A stretch of DNA of 64,000 nt from Streptomyces sp. SCSIO 75703 (GTDB lineage Bacteria; Actinomycetota; Actinomycetes; Streptomycetales; Streptomycetaceae): assembly GCF_036607905.1 (NCBI RefSeq), contig NZ_CP144555.1, positions 4,154,001 through 4,218,000 on the forward strand, given 5' to 3'. A model generated the notes under the pieces. That model ran no database searches and was not told where the DNA came from. It was given only the letters and a program-made list of their open reading frames with translations. Shown one piece after another: positions 24,836-32,155 of the stretch. The stretch's first letter is position 1. The number at the start of each line of letters is the position of its first letter. Both the position numbers and the translations under genes were made by a program.

Positions 24836-25737
24836 GCGGCCCGGTGGTGGGGATCGTGGGTGCGGGTGCTGTCGGACAGACCGTCGCCACGAGCCTGGTG
24901 GCCGCCGGCCTGTCCGAACGGCTCATCGTCGTGTCCCGGCGGCCCAGCCAGGTGCAGGGCCTGTGCGCCGACCTCCAGGACCTCGCGCACACCGCCCGGT
25001 CGCGGTCCCTGATCGAGGCCGGTGAGGTCGCCGACCTCCACGGCTGCGACGCCGTGGTGATCGCCCTGCGAACCGCCTTCACGAACACGGCCCAGCGGGA
25101 CATCCGGCGCGGCGGGGCGGCGGCGAACGCTCCCGCGCTCGGCGCGCTGGCGCGGGAGCTGCGCGGGTACGGCGGAACCGTCCTCGTCGTGACGAACCCG
25201 GTCGACCTGATGGCCCGCCGGTTCGCCGACGTGTCGGGCTGCTCCCGGGTCTTCGGGATCGGCTCGAACCTCGACTCGGTCCGCTACCGGGTCCTGCTCG
25301 CCCGGTACGCCCAGGTCTCCCCGGAGCTGGTGCACGGCCACGTCATCGGCGAGCACGGTGACCGCGCCGTGGTGTGCGCGTCGACGACCACCGTCGGCAG
25401 CCGCCCGGTCGCGGTCCCGGTCCGCACCGTCGTGAACGACCTCCGGCAGCGCCCGGCGCTGATCCGGGACGGCATAGGCCGGACCCGATGCGGCCCCGCC
25501 GGAGCGGTGCTCTCCACCCTCCGCAAGGCCCTCGCTCTGGTCGACGGCATCGAGGAGCTGTCCGTCCCATACGGGGACGTGTTCCTGGGAATCCCGTTGC
25601 GCTTCACCGGCGGGCAGCCCGTACGGTGCCTGCCTCCCCTCACCCGTTCCGAACGTCTGCGTCTGGACTCTGCGGCCGGCAGTCTCCGCGACGCCTACGC
25701 CCAACTCCCAGCTCTCCCCGAGAGGATCACTACGTGA
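24832..25737 (+). CDS. Lactate/malate dehydrogenase-family oxidoreductase, atypical
   Basis: A 301-residue 2-hydroxyacid dehydrogenase-like protein. It has the Rossmann motif GAGAVG (10-15), TNPVDLM, GSNLDSVRYR and the catalytic GEHGD (His175). The position that normally selects substrate (Gln in LDH, Arg in MDH, six before the conserved Arg89) is Phe83. The residue after strand two is SRR rather than an acidic residue, which favours NADP over NAD. Both facts suggest a substrate other than pyruvate or oxaloacetate. It is coupled by 4-base overlaps to the kinase genes on both sides. Confidence 0.85.
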   Translation: MSGPVVGIVGAGAVGQTVATSLVAAGLSERLIVVSRRPSQVQGLCADLQDLAHTARSRSLIEAGEVADLHGCDAVVIALRTAFTNTAQRDIRRGGAAANAPALGALARELRGYGGTVLVVTNPVDLMARRFADVSGCSRVFGIGSNLDSVRYRVLLARYAQVSPELVHGHVIGEHGDRAVVCASTTTVGSRPVAVPVRTVVNDLRQRPALIRDGIGRTRCGPAGAVLSTLRKALALVDGIEELSVPYGDVFLGIPLRFTGGQPVRCLPPLTRSERLRLDSAAGSLRDAYAQLPALPERITT

Positions 25738-26870
25738 TCACAGCAACGCGTCTGGAAGCCGCCGCGGCGGCCGTCACCGTGCTCAGCAACCGTCAGGAGG
25801 TCACGGGCTGGACCCTGCGCTACTTCGGCCCGTGGTGGAACGCCACGACGGTGGACGCCGCCGCCGTGTGCGCCGGGCCCGTGGTGATCGCGGACGTCAA
25901 GCCGGAGGACTACGAGGAGATCACCCTCCTGGTCCACGACGGCCGGCCTGCCGCGAAGGTGGCCTACGCGAAGCACCGGCTCCTGGTGGCGAGCGACGGC
26001 GAGGACATCATCGCCACGTCGCCGGAGGAGGGGATCGCGTACCGCAGCACCCCGTCCTCGGACCGTCTCGTCCTCGCCGGTTCCGACGCTCAGCCGCTCG
26101 CCCTGGCCGCCGCGCGCCTCGCGCGGGAGGCGATCCGTGGCCGGCTCCTCCGCGACGGGTGGGCGGTGCTCCACTCCTCCGCCGTCGTCCGGCCGGACGA
26201 CGGCGCGACCCTCCTGGCCTTCGGCGGCAAGGGGGCCGGGAAGACCACCACGGCGCTGCTGCTCGCCTCGCGCGGCTGGCAACTCCTCGCCAATGACCGA
26301 GTACTGGTCCGGCCGACCGGCGACCGGGACGTCGAGGTGGTGCCGTGGCCTGCCGCTGCGGCGCTCGGCCTCGGCCTGATGGAGTCGCTCGGCTGGTTCG
26401 AGATCTCGCGTGAGCACCTGCGGGCCGGAGGGAGCTTCCACCCGACGCAGCACGAGGCGGTGACGGAGGCGCTGCTCGCCGGCGACCACACGCCGCTGTG
26501 GGAGAACGCGAAGCGGGAGCGGAAGGCCCAGGTCTTCCCGGACCAGTTCCCGGTCCTGTTCGGCGTGCCGCTGGCCACCAGCGGCCGGGTGGCCGGGCTC
26601 CTCTTCCCCCAGGTCGACGCCAACGCGGTGCCGGACATCACCGACGGCGTCCGGACACTGGCCGAGGCGGACTTCATGTCCGGGGCGATGGAGGACCGGT
26701 ACCCCGACGTCTTCGGGCAGGCGCAGGGCGTGGACGGCGGCGGCCGGGAGAGCGCGCGGGCCGAGGTCGCGGCGCGTCTCGCCGGGTTGCCGCACCGCAC
26801 GGTCCGGCTGAGTCACGACGTACCGGCGAGCGCTGCCGTGCTGTGCAAGGTCGCCGACGGCATTCGCTGA
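25734..26870 (+). CDS. HprK-like P-loop kinase
   Basis: A 378-residue protein whose GTG overlaps the previous stop (GTGA). The C-terminal half resembles the HPr kinase/phosphorylase P-loop domain: GWAVLHSSAVV, Walker A FGGKGAGKTTTALLL (about 163-177) and LLANDRVLVRP, which corresponds to the DDR segment. The first 130 residues show no known domain. Stand-alone HprK-like proteins phosphorylate proteins or peptides, including some lasso peptides, rather than HPr. No HPr gene is nearby. It closes a three-gene kinase-dehydrogenase-kinase operon. Confidence 0.8.
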   Translation: MITATRLEAAAAAVTVLSNRQEVTGWTLRYFGPWWNATTVDAAAVCAGPVVIADVKPEDYEEITLLVHDGRPAAKVAYAKHRLLVASDGEDIIATSPEEGIAYRSTPSSDRLVLAGSDAQPLALAAARLAREAIRGRLLRDGWAVLHSSAVVRPDDGATLLAFGGKGAGKTTTALLLASRGWQLLANDRVLVRPTGDRDVEVVPWPAAAALGLGLMESLGWFEISREHLRAGGSFHPTQHEAVTEALLAGDHTPLWENAKRERKAQVFPDQFPVLFGVPLATSGRVAGLLFPQVDANAVPDITDGVRTLAEADFMSGAMEDRYPDVFGQAQGVDGGGRESARAEVAARLAGLPHRTVRLSHDVPASAAVLCKVADGIR

Positions 26871-26963
26871 GACCGACACGGCTCCGGACCGGGCGCGCGT
26901 GTCGGCCATCCGGTGCTTCTAGACTGGCGCACTCCCCGCCCGGCCCGAGAGGAAAGATCACCT

Positions 26964-27353
26964 ATGCGCCCCGCCACCTTCCAACGGTTCCTCCTCGATG
27001 AGCTTCCTCACCGCGGCGATGTCACGCGAGTGCAGACCCTGGCCGACGCCGGGGACGCGCAGTACCCGTACGGTGTGGCGATCAGCGCGAGCGCTGGTGA
27101 GACGCGCTGGCAGATCATGGGACAGCTCGTGGAGGGCGAGCGCCATGAGCACCAGGAGCAGCGCGTGGAGGGCGAGCCGGCGGCCTGGGCGGACGCGGCG
27201 CCGGGCAGCGGGCCGGTGGGGTGGCTGGCCTCCGCGATCGGCGAGGTGAAGAACCCGGAGATTGCCGCGATCGAGCCGTTCAAGGGATCGGCCAGCGAGG
27301 GCCTGAAGATCACTTTCCACAACGGCGCGCGAGCGTACGTGCGGAAGCTCTGA
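26964..27353 (+). CDS. Hypothetical island protein
   Basis: A 129-residue protein with no recognised domain. The start ATG has GAGAGGAAAG upstream. It contains a DVTRVQTLADAGDAQYPYGVAI segment, a charged Glu/His/Gln stretch and an ordered-looking end (KITFHNGARAYVRKL). An extended-frame start at 26913 lacks a ribosome site. A possible promoter (TTCTAGACT, about 26917) suggests it is transcribed separately from the kinase operon. Confidence 0.6.
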   Translation: MRPATFQRFLLDELPHRGDVTRVQTLADAGDAQYPYGVAISASAGETRWQIMGQLVEGERHEHQEQRVEGEPAAWADAAPGSGPVGWLASAIGEVKNPEIAAIEPFKGSASEGLKITFHNGARAYVRKL

Positions 27354-27431
27354 CCCTCCCCGGCCGGGGGCGGCCGGGGAGTTGCACAGCACGACCAGTC
27401 AGCACCACCACACCGACGTGAGGAGCTGGAT

Positions 27432-27602
27432 ATGGACTGCATGCACCACCGCCCCGGCCACCGTTTCGACCCCGGCCTGTGCCCCGGGCACTGCCCTGTC
27501 TGCGGCGCGGGCGTGGGCTCGGCGCCCGGCACGCCGACCACGATGCATCAGGCGCAGGGGAGCCGCGAGACCTGTCCCGGTAGCGGGCAGCCGGCCGCCT
27601 AG
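27432..27602 (+). CDS. Small Cys/His-rich peptide
   Basis: A 56-residue peptide with ATG preceded by GAGGAG. MDCMHHRPGH is followed by CPGHCPVCG, so up to four Cys and several His could bind a metal; one further Cys sits near the C-terminus. The stop TAG (27600-27602) lies inside the 6-bp target duplication of the IS element, so the insertion just missed the gene. It could be a zinc-ribbon-like peptide or a modified peptide precursor; neither is established. Confidence 0.5.
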   Translation: MDCMHHRPGHRFDPGLCPGHCPVCGAGVGSAPGTPTTMHQAQGSRETCPGSGQPAA

Positions 27603-27603
27603 C

Positions 27604-28656
27604 TGTATTGATCACGAGCGTTGTTGACACTGCTGGATCTTGAACATGGCGAAGACCTCCGGTGTGGTGGGAGCTGTCTAGGAACTCACCGCACGGAGGT
27701 CTTCGTGCCCCACCGTAATGCCCGGCTGACCGTCTTCGGTAGAAGACTGCTGGTCGAACGTGTCTGCTCAGGCCGTCCGGTCGCTCACGTGGCCGCCGAG
27801 ATGGGTATCTCCCGGGCCACGGCTCACAAATGGATCCGCAGGTGGCGGGCTGAAGGCGAGGCGGGCCTGCACGACCGGTCGAGCCGGCCTCACACGACGC
27901 CGCACCGGACCGCGGCCTCGGTCGAAACCCGCGTCTGCGACCTGCGACAGAGCCGCAAGCTCGGGCCGGCCAGGATCGGCCCGATCCTGGGCCTGCCCGC
28001 CTCGACCGTCCACCGGATCCTGACCCGCCACCGGCTCAACCGCCTGGCCTGGCTCGACCGCCCCACCGGCACGCTGATCCGCCGCTACGAACGCGAGCGT
28101 CCCGGGGAACTCATCCACGTCGACGTGAAGAAACTCGGCCGGATCCCCGACGGCGGCGGTCACAAAGCGCTGGGCCGCCAGGCCGGCCGGGCCACCCGCA
28201 ACAACATGGGCTTCGACTACGTCCACTCCGCCGTCGACGACCACACCCGCCTCGCCTACAGCGAGATCCACGGCGACGAGAAGACCGCGACCTGCGCGGG
28301 CTTCCTCACCCGCGCGGCCACGTTCTTCCACAGCCAGGGCATCACCCGGATCGAGCGGGTGCTGACCGACAACGCCTGGGCCTACCGCAAGGGCCTGGCC
28401 TGGAAGGCAGTCCTGGCCGAGCTCGGCGCGACCGGCAAGCTGACCCGGGCCTACCGGCCGCAGACCAACGGCAAGGTCGAACGCTTCAACCGCACCCTGC
28501 TCGACGAATGGGCCTACCTGCGGCCCTACACCTCAAACACCGAACGGACCGAAGCCCTGGCAGACTTCCTCCACACCTACAACCACCACCGCTGCCACAC
28601 CGCACTGGACGGACACCCGCCCATCAGCCGTGTCAACAACGCTGCGGGTCAATACA
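27604..28656. mobile_element. IS481-family insertion sequence, 1053 bp, complete
   Basis: The ends begin TGTATTGA and form imperfect terminal inverted repeats of about 30 bases sharing GCGTTGTTGACAC (left 27604-27634, right 28626-28656). The flanks carry the 6-bp target duplication CCTAGC (27598-27603 and 28657-28662). The single transposase gene reads rightward. The intact ends and duplication suggest a fairly recent insertion. Confidence 0.93.
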
Positions 28657-28661
28657 CCTAG
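27705..28661 (+). CDS. IS481-family transposase
   Basis: A 318-residue DDE transposase. It has an N-terminal helix-turn-helix (AAEMGISRATAHKWIRRW), then the RNase-H-like core with acidic residues in HVDVKKLG, LTDNAW and KVERFNRTLLDEWAY, and the YNHHRCHTALDGHPP ending. The start is GTG at 27705 with GGAGG upstream. The last codon and the TAG stop (28659-28661) are partly or wholly outside the IS end, in the target duplication. Confidence 0.95.
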   Translation: MPHRNARLTVFGRRLLVERVCSGRPVAHVAAEMGISRATAHKWIRRWRAEGEAGLHDRSSRPHTTPHRTAASVETRVCDLRQSRKLGPARIGPILGLPASTVHRILTRHRLNRLAWLDRPTGTLIRRYERERPGELIHVDVKKLGRIPDGGGHKALGRQAGRATRNNMGFDYVHSAVDDHTRLAYSEIHGDEKTATCAGFLTRAATFFHSQGITRIERVLTDNAWAYRKGLAWKAVLAELGATGKLTRAYRPQTNGKVERFNRTLLDEWAYLRPYTSNTERTEALADFLHTYNHHRCHTALDGHPPISRVNNAAGQYT

Positions 28662-28675
28662 CGCCCCTCATGGAC

Positions 28676-28719
28676 GGCCCCGCCCGTCTGCTCATCCCCC
28701 GTGGCGGATGGGCGGGGCC
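28676..28719. terminator. Hairpin downstream of the IS element
   Basis: A perfect 10-bp stem (GGCCCCGCCC / GGGCGGGGCC) with a 24-base loop. It probably terminated the small Cys/His peptide gene before the IS arrived. No gene is supported between here and pobA. Confidence 0.55.
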
Positions 28720-28812
28720 TTGAGCCTCGTCAGCGTGTCCCGGCCCGTCATGTCCCTTCTGGACGTGCCGGGCCGGCTGCGTGAGGGTGCCGTCTGGGTG
28801 GGCAGGCAAGCC

Positions 28813-28830
28813 GTGCGCCAACTGGCGCAC
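28813..28830. repeat. Inverted TGGCGCAC octamers near the right island end
   Basis: GTGCGCCAACTGGCGCAC is an 8-bp inverted repeat with a 2-base centre, about 100 bases before attR. Its half-site is identical to the direct pair at 20035-20053. Confidence 0.55.
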
Positions 28831-28932
28831 GAGGGTGCGGCCGAGTCGGGTTCAGAAGGCCCCAGGCTGGCCCAGGCTGGACGGATTCGAAGGCCAGCCT
28901 GCTGACCTGCGCGGATGTGGGGCACCCGAAAG

Positions 28933-28959
28933 GGTTCACGTCCGGCTCCGGGCACCACC
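28933..28959. repeat. Right attachment site, copy of the bldA 3' end
   Basis: 26 of 27 bases match 19948-19974. The mismatch changes the T-loop TTCAAGT to TTCACGT. Confidence 0.88.
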
Positions 28960-29194
28960 GCCTTCAGGGGGACAGGCCGGCGGGAACGACAGCGGAACGC
29001 CGCACCCCCTTCAGCGGAACGCCGGCGCGGCCCACCGCCGCCCCCTCTCGGACCCCGGTGTTCTCCGCCCGCCCCTCCCTCGCCCCCTCCTCTCCCCCTC
29101 CCCGGGCGTCCCGTCGCGGGCGGGTGTAGGGGGCGATATGCCGCGAACCGTTGACAGGCGCGCCGAAGGGGCCGAGACTCACGTCGAACAGTTG

Positions 29195-29210
29195 GTGAAG
29201 GAAACTTCAC
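29195..29210. promoter_or_regulatory. Operator candidate upstream of pobA
   Basis: GTGAAGGAAACTTCAC is a 6-bp inverted repeat with a 4-base centre, lying after a TTGACA -35-like element (29151-29156) and 68 bases before the pobA start. A dedicated regulator site, for example of an IclR-type protein, is plausible but not shown. Confidence 0.4.
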
Positions 29211-29277
29211 TACGCGAACAACGCGGGGCGACGCCCCCCGGCGTGACGGCAACGACGCCCACCGAAAGGAACGACCG

Positions 29278-30453
29278 ATGCGCACCACCGTCGGCATCAT
29301 CGGAGCCGGCCCCGCCGGGCTCCTCCTCGCCCGGCTGCTCCACAACGCGGGGATCGACTCGGTCGTCCTGGAGAGCCGCGACCGCGACTACGTCGAACGC
29401 CGCCAGCGCGCGGGCATCCTGGAGCAGGGCACCGTGGACGTGCTCCGCGAGGCCGGCGCCGGAGAGCGGATGGACCGCGAGGGGCTGCGCCACGACGGCA
29501 TCGAGCTGCGCTTCGACAAGCGGCGCCATCGCGTCGACTTCCCCGCCCTCACCGGCGGCAAGTCCGTGATGGTCTACGCCCAGACCGAGGTCTGCAAGGA
29601 CCTCATCGCCCTCCAGCTCAAGGACGGCGGCCCGCTGCTCTTCGAGGCCGAGGCGCTCGCCGTCGAGGGCGCCGAGACCGACCGCCCCCGGATCCGCTTC
29701 CGGCACGAGGGGGTGGAGGACGTCCTCGAATGCGACTACGTCGTCGGCTGCGACGGCTTCTGGGGCGTCGCCCGCCGGGCGTTCCCGGCGGAGCTGAGCC
29801 GCACCTTCGAGCGGACGTACCCCTTCGGGTGGCTCGGCATCCTCGCCGACGTCGCCCCCTCGCACGACGAGCTGGTCTACGCCCGGCACGACCGCGGCTT
29901 CGCCCTGCTGTCCATGCGCTCCCCGTCCGTCTCCCGCCTCTACCTCCAGGTGCCCGACGGCACCGACGCCGCGGACTGGAGCGACGAGCGGATCTGGGAC
30001 GAGCTGGACCGCCGCTTCGAGACCGCCGACGGCTGGACGCTGGAGCGGGGCCCGATCACCCAGAAGTCCGTCACGCCGATGCGCTCCTACGTCCACGAGC
30101 CGATGCGCCACGGCCGCCTCTTCCTCGCGGGTGACGCGGCCCACATCGTGCCGCCCACCGGCGCCAAGGGCCTCAACCTCGCCGTCGGCGACGTCGTCAC
30201 CTTCGCCCGTGCCCTGACGCACCGTGAGGCCACCGGGTCGGACGAACTGCTCGACGCCTACTCCGCCACCTGCCTGCGCCGCGTCTGGCAGGCCGAGCGG
30301 TTCTCGTACGACATGACGACCATGCTGCACCCCGCCCCGGAGGCCGGCGGCTTCGACCTGCGTCTCCAGCTCGCCCGGCTGGAGCGCGTCACCGCCTCCC
30401 GCGCCGCCGAGACCGACCTCGCCGAGTCCTACACCGGCTTCCCGATCGGCTGA
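29278..30453 (+). CDS. pobA: 4-hydroxybenzoate 3-monooxygenase
   Basis: A 391-residue FAD enzyme that hydroxylates 4-hydroxybenzoate to protocatechuate with NAD(P)H and O2. It has the FAD motif GIIGAGPAGLLLARLL, the PHBH signature RDRDYVERRQRAGILEQGTVD, the conserved DG region CDYVVGCDGFWGVAR, and LFLAGDAAHIVPPTGAKGLNLAVGD. Length and motifs fit PobA closely. The ring-cleavage genes are not adjacent. The ATG follows AAAGGAACG. It is the first chromosomal gene to the right of the island. Confidence 0.95.
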   Translation: MRTTVGIIGAGPAGLLLARLLHNAGIDSVVLESRDRDYVERRQRAGILEQGTVDVLREAGAGERMDREGLRHDGIELRFDKRRHRVDFPALTGGKSVMVYAQTEVCKDLIALQLKDGGPLLFEAEALAVEGAETDRPRIRFRHEGVEDVLECDYVVGCDGFWGVARRAFPAELSRTFERTYPFGWLGILADVAPSHDELVYARHDRGFALLSMRSPSVSRLYLQVPDGTDAADWSDERIWDELDRRFETADGWTLERGPITQKSVTPMRSYVHEPMRHGRLFLAGDAAHIVPPTGAKGLNLAVGDVVTFARALTHREATGSDELLDAYSATCLRRVWQAERFSYDMTTMLHPAPEAGGFDLRLQLARLERVTASRAAETDLAESYTGFPIG

Positions 30454-30628
30454 ACACGCCCGGCCGGGGGCGGGCGCCCCTCCCCCCGGCCGTGAGGGGA
30501 ATCACCGTTCCGCGTAGCGTGTTGCCCGGCAGGGTGAGGGAAAGATCCTCCGCAGGCAGTAGGGTCTATCCTTTGCCGTTCTATTACTCTTGAGCCAAGG
30601 CTGCGCAGTGTGGCCATGGAGGAGTGAA

Positions 30629-31540
30629 ATGAGGAGCAGAAACCCGGTCTTCTCGCGACGGGGGTTCAGCCGCGACAACGGCTACGCGGGCTTCAACGCC
30701 GCGCCGCAGGCCGGGGGTCCCGCCGTCGCCACGCAGGGCAACCCGTACGCGCAGGGCAACCCGTACGCCCAGCCGGCCGGCAACCCCTACGCGCAGAACC
30801 CGTACGCGCAGCAGGACCTGCAGCACGGCGCGCCGCCGCAGGCGCCCGCGGCCACCGGCCGGATGACGATGGACGACGTCGTCGTCCGCACGGCGAGCAC
30901 GCTCGGCCTGCTGATCGTCACCGCCGCGCTCGCGTGGGCGCTGCTGCCCGTGGACGAGGCCAACATCGGCCGCGCCTACGGCATCGGCATCGGTGCGGCC
31001 GTCATCGGCATGGTGCTGGCGTTCGTCCAGTCCTTCAAGCGCAAGGCGTCGCCCGCGCTGATCCTGTCGTACGCGGCGTTCGAGGGCGTGTTCCTCGGCG
31101 TGGTGTCCAACATCGTGGACACCCACATCGCCAGCGGCGCGGCCATGCAGGCCGTCATCGGCACCATGGCGGTCTTCGTCGGCGTGCTGATCGCCTACAA
31201 GGCCGGCTGGATCCGCGTCAACCGCCGTTTCTACGGCTTCGTGATGGCCGCCGCGCTCGGCTTCGTCCTGCTCATGATGGTGAACATGCTGTTCGCCGTC
31301 TTCGGCGGCGGGGACGGCCTCGGCTTCCGCAGCGGCACGCTCGGCATCGTCTTCGGCATCGTCGGCATCCTGCTCGGCGCCTGCTTCCTCGCCCTGGACT
31401 TCAAGCAGGTCGAGGACGGCATCGCCTACGGCGCCCCGCGCGAGGAGGCATGGCTCGCCGCCTTCGGCCTCACGCTGACGCTGGTCTGGATCTACATGGA
31501 GTTCCTGCGGCTCATCTCGATCCTCAACAGCAGCGACTGA
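30629..31540 (+). CDS. Bax inhibitor-1/YccA-family membrane protein
   Basis: A 303-residue integral membrane protein. The N-terminal 85 residues are a Gln/Asn/Pro/Tyr-rich cytoplasmic tail with NPYAQ repeats. Seven hydrophobic helices follow, including MQAVIGTMAVFVGVLIAY, FVMAAALGFVLLMM and TLTLVWIYMEFLRL, with the C-terminal family motif. This family forms pH-sensitive calcium leak channels. The ATG at 30629 has GGAGGAG just upstream. A hairpin follows at 31570-31599. Confidence 0.9.
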   Translation: MRSRNPVFSRRGFSRDNGYAGFNAAPQAGGPAVATQGNPYAQGNPYAQPAGNPYAQNPYAQQDLQHGAPPQAPAATGRMTMDDVVVRTASTLGLLIVTAALAWALLPVDEANIGRAYGIGIGAAVIGMVLAFVQSFKRKASPALILSYAAFEGVFLGVVSNIVDTHIASGAAMQAVIGTMAVFVGVLIAYKAGWIRVNRRFYGFVMAAALGFVLLMMVNMLFAVFGGGDGLGFRSGTLGIVFGIVGILLGACFLALDFKQVEDGIAYGAPREEAWLAAFGLTLTLVWIYMEFLRLISILNSSD

Positions 31541-31569
31541 CACCGTCGCCGGCACACGCCGCGCCCGAA

Positions 31570-31599
31570 GGGCCCCGGACCGGGTACGGTCCGGGGCCC
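31570..31599. terminator. Hairpin terminator after the Bax-inhibitor-like gene
   Basis: A perfect 12-bp stem (GGGCCCCGGACC / GGTCCGGGGCCC) with a 6-base loop, 30 bases after the stop codon. Confidence 0.8.
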
Positions 31600-31693
31600 T
31601 CGTCGTCGCCCGGCCCGCCGCGCCCGCCCCGGGACGGCGCCCGGAGCCGGGGCGCGCTGGCACCGGCGGCGCGGGGCCGCGTACGCTCGCGCC

Positions 31694-32005
31694 GTGGTGG
31701 ATACGACGCCTTTGACCCGTGCCGTGGACGACTTCGCCGACCGCCTGCGGGCCGCCCCGCAGAGCCGGCTGCAACGCGGGGCCGCCGCCGAGGCGCTGGA
31801 ACTGGCCCGGGAGTTGGCCCGGCGGGCCCAGCGCGTGGAGGAACCGGGCGCCCGGCCGCGGGAGATGCCGGACGCGGGGATGTTCGCGGCGGCCGACCAG
31901 ATCGCCGTCGCCGCACACGATCTGGCCCTCGTCCTGGAGGACGAGGGCCAGGTGGCGGAGGCCGCGGAGCTGGTCCGCGAGGCCCGTGGGCGGGCCGGGG
32001 TCTGA
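31694..32005 (+). CDS. Small helical hypothetical protein
   Basis: A 103-residue, Ala/Arg/Glu/Leu-rich protein that is probably all helical. It reads VDDFADRLRAAPQSRL, then AAEALELARELARRAQRVEE and AADQIAVAAHDLALVLEDEGQ. No family is recognised; small actinobacterial proteins of this type are often annotated only as hypothetical. The GTG start lies 6 bases after TACGCT, consistent with a leaderless message. Confidence 0.65.
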   Translation: MVDTTPLTRAVDDFADRLRAAPQSRLQRGAAAEALELARELARRAQRVEEPGARPREMPDAGMFAAADQIAVAAHDLALVLEDEGQVAEAAELVREARGRAGV

Positions 32006-32099
32006 CACCGGGTCGAGCGCGTCCGGGGGAGTCTGCCGTACGCGCCGGCCGCCGCCTGCCCCGCCGGACCGCGCGGACGCGGGGGCGGTGGGGCCCGCC

Positions 32100-32155
32100 A
32101 CTACAGGCCCCCGGGACTACAGGCCCCCGGGACTACAGGGCCCCCGGGATTACAG
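32100..32155. repeat. Tandem 16-bp repeat
   Basis: ACTACAGGCCCCCGGG occurs twice exactly (32100-32115, 32116-32131), once with an extra G (32132-32148), and once partially (ATTACAGGG) that overlaps the stop codon of the following reverse-strand gene. Confidence 0.85.

Larger units (their letters stand above)
19948..28959. mobile_element. Genomic island of about 9 kb integrated at bldA
   Basis: The segment lies between direct repeats of the bldA 3' end. It begins with a decayed integrase start and contains regulator, kinase, dehydrogenase and hypothetical genes plus an IS481-type element. No intact integrase, excisionase, replication or transfer gene is visible, so it is probably immobile on its own. 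The genes flanking it (ABC transporter left, pobA right) are ordinary chromosomal genes. Confidence 0.85.

Noticed and set aside
28630..28905. Open frame between the IS and attR
   Set aside because: It starts inside the transposase in another frame and has no similarity; the region holds a terminator and repeats instead.
28933..28959. A second tRNA gene
   Set aside because: Only the T-arm and acceptor 3' half are present; there is no matching 5' half upstream, so it is an attachment-site copy.
32100..32155. CRISPR array
   Set aside because: The repeats are directly tandem without spacers, and no cas genes are present in the window.
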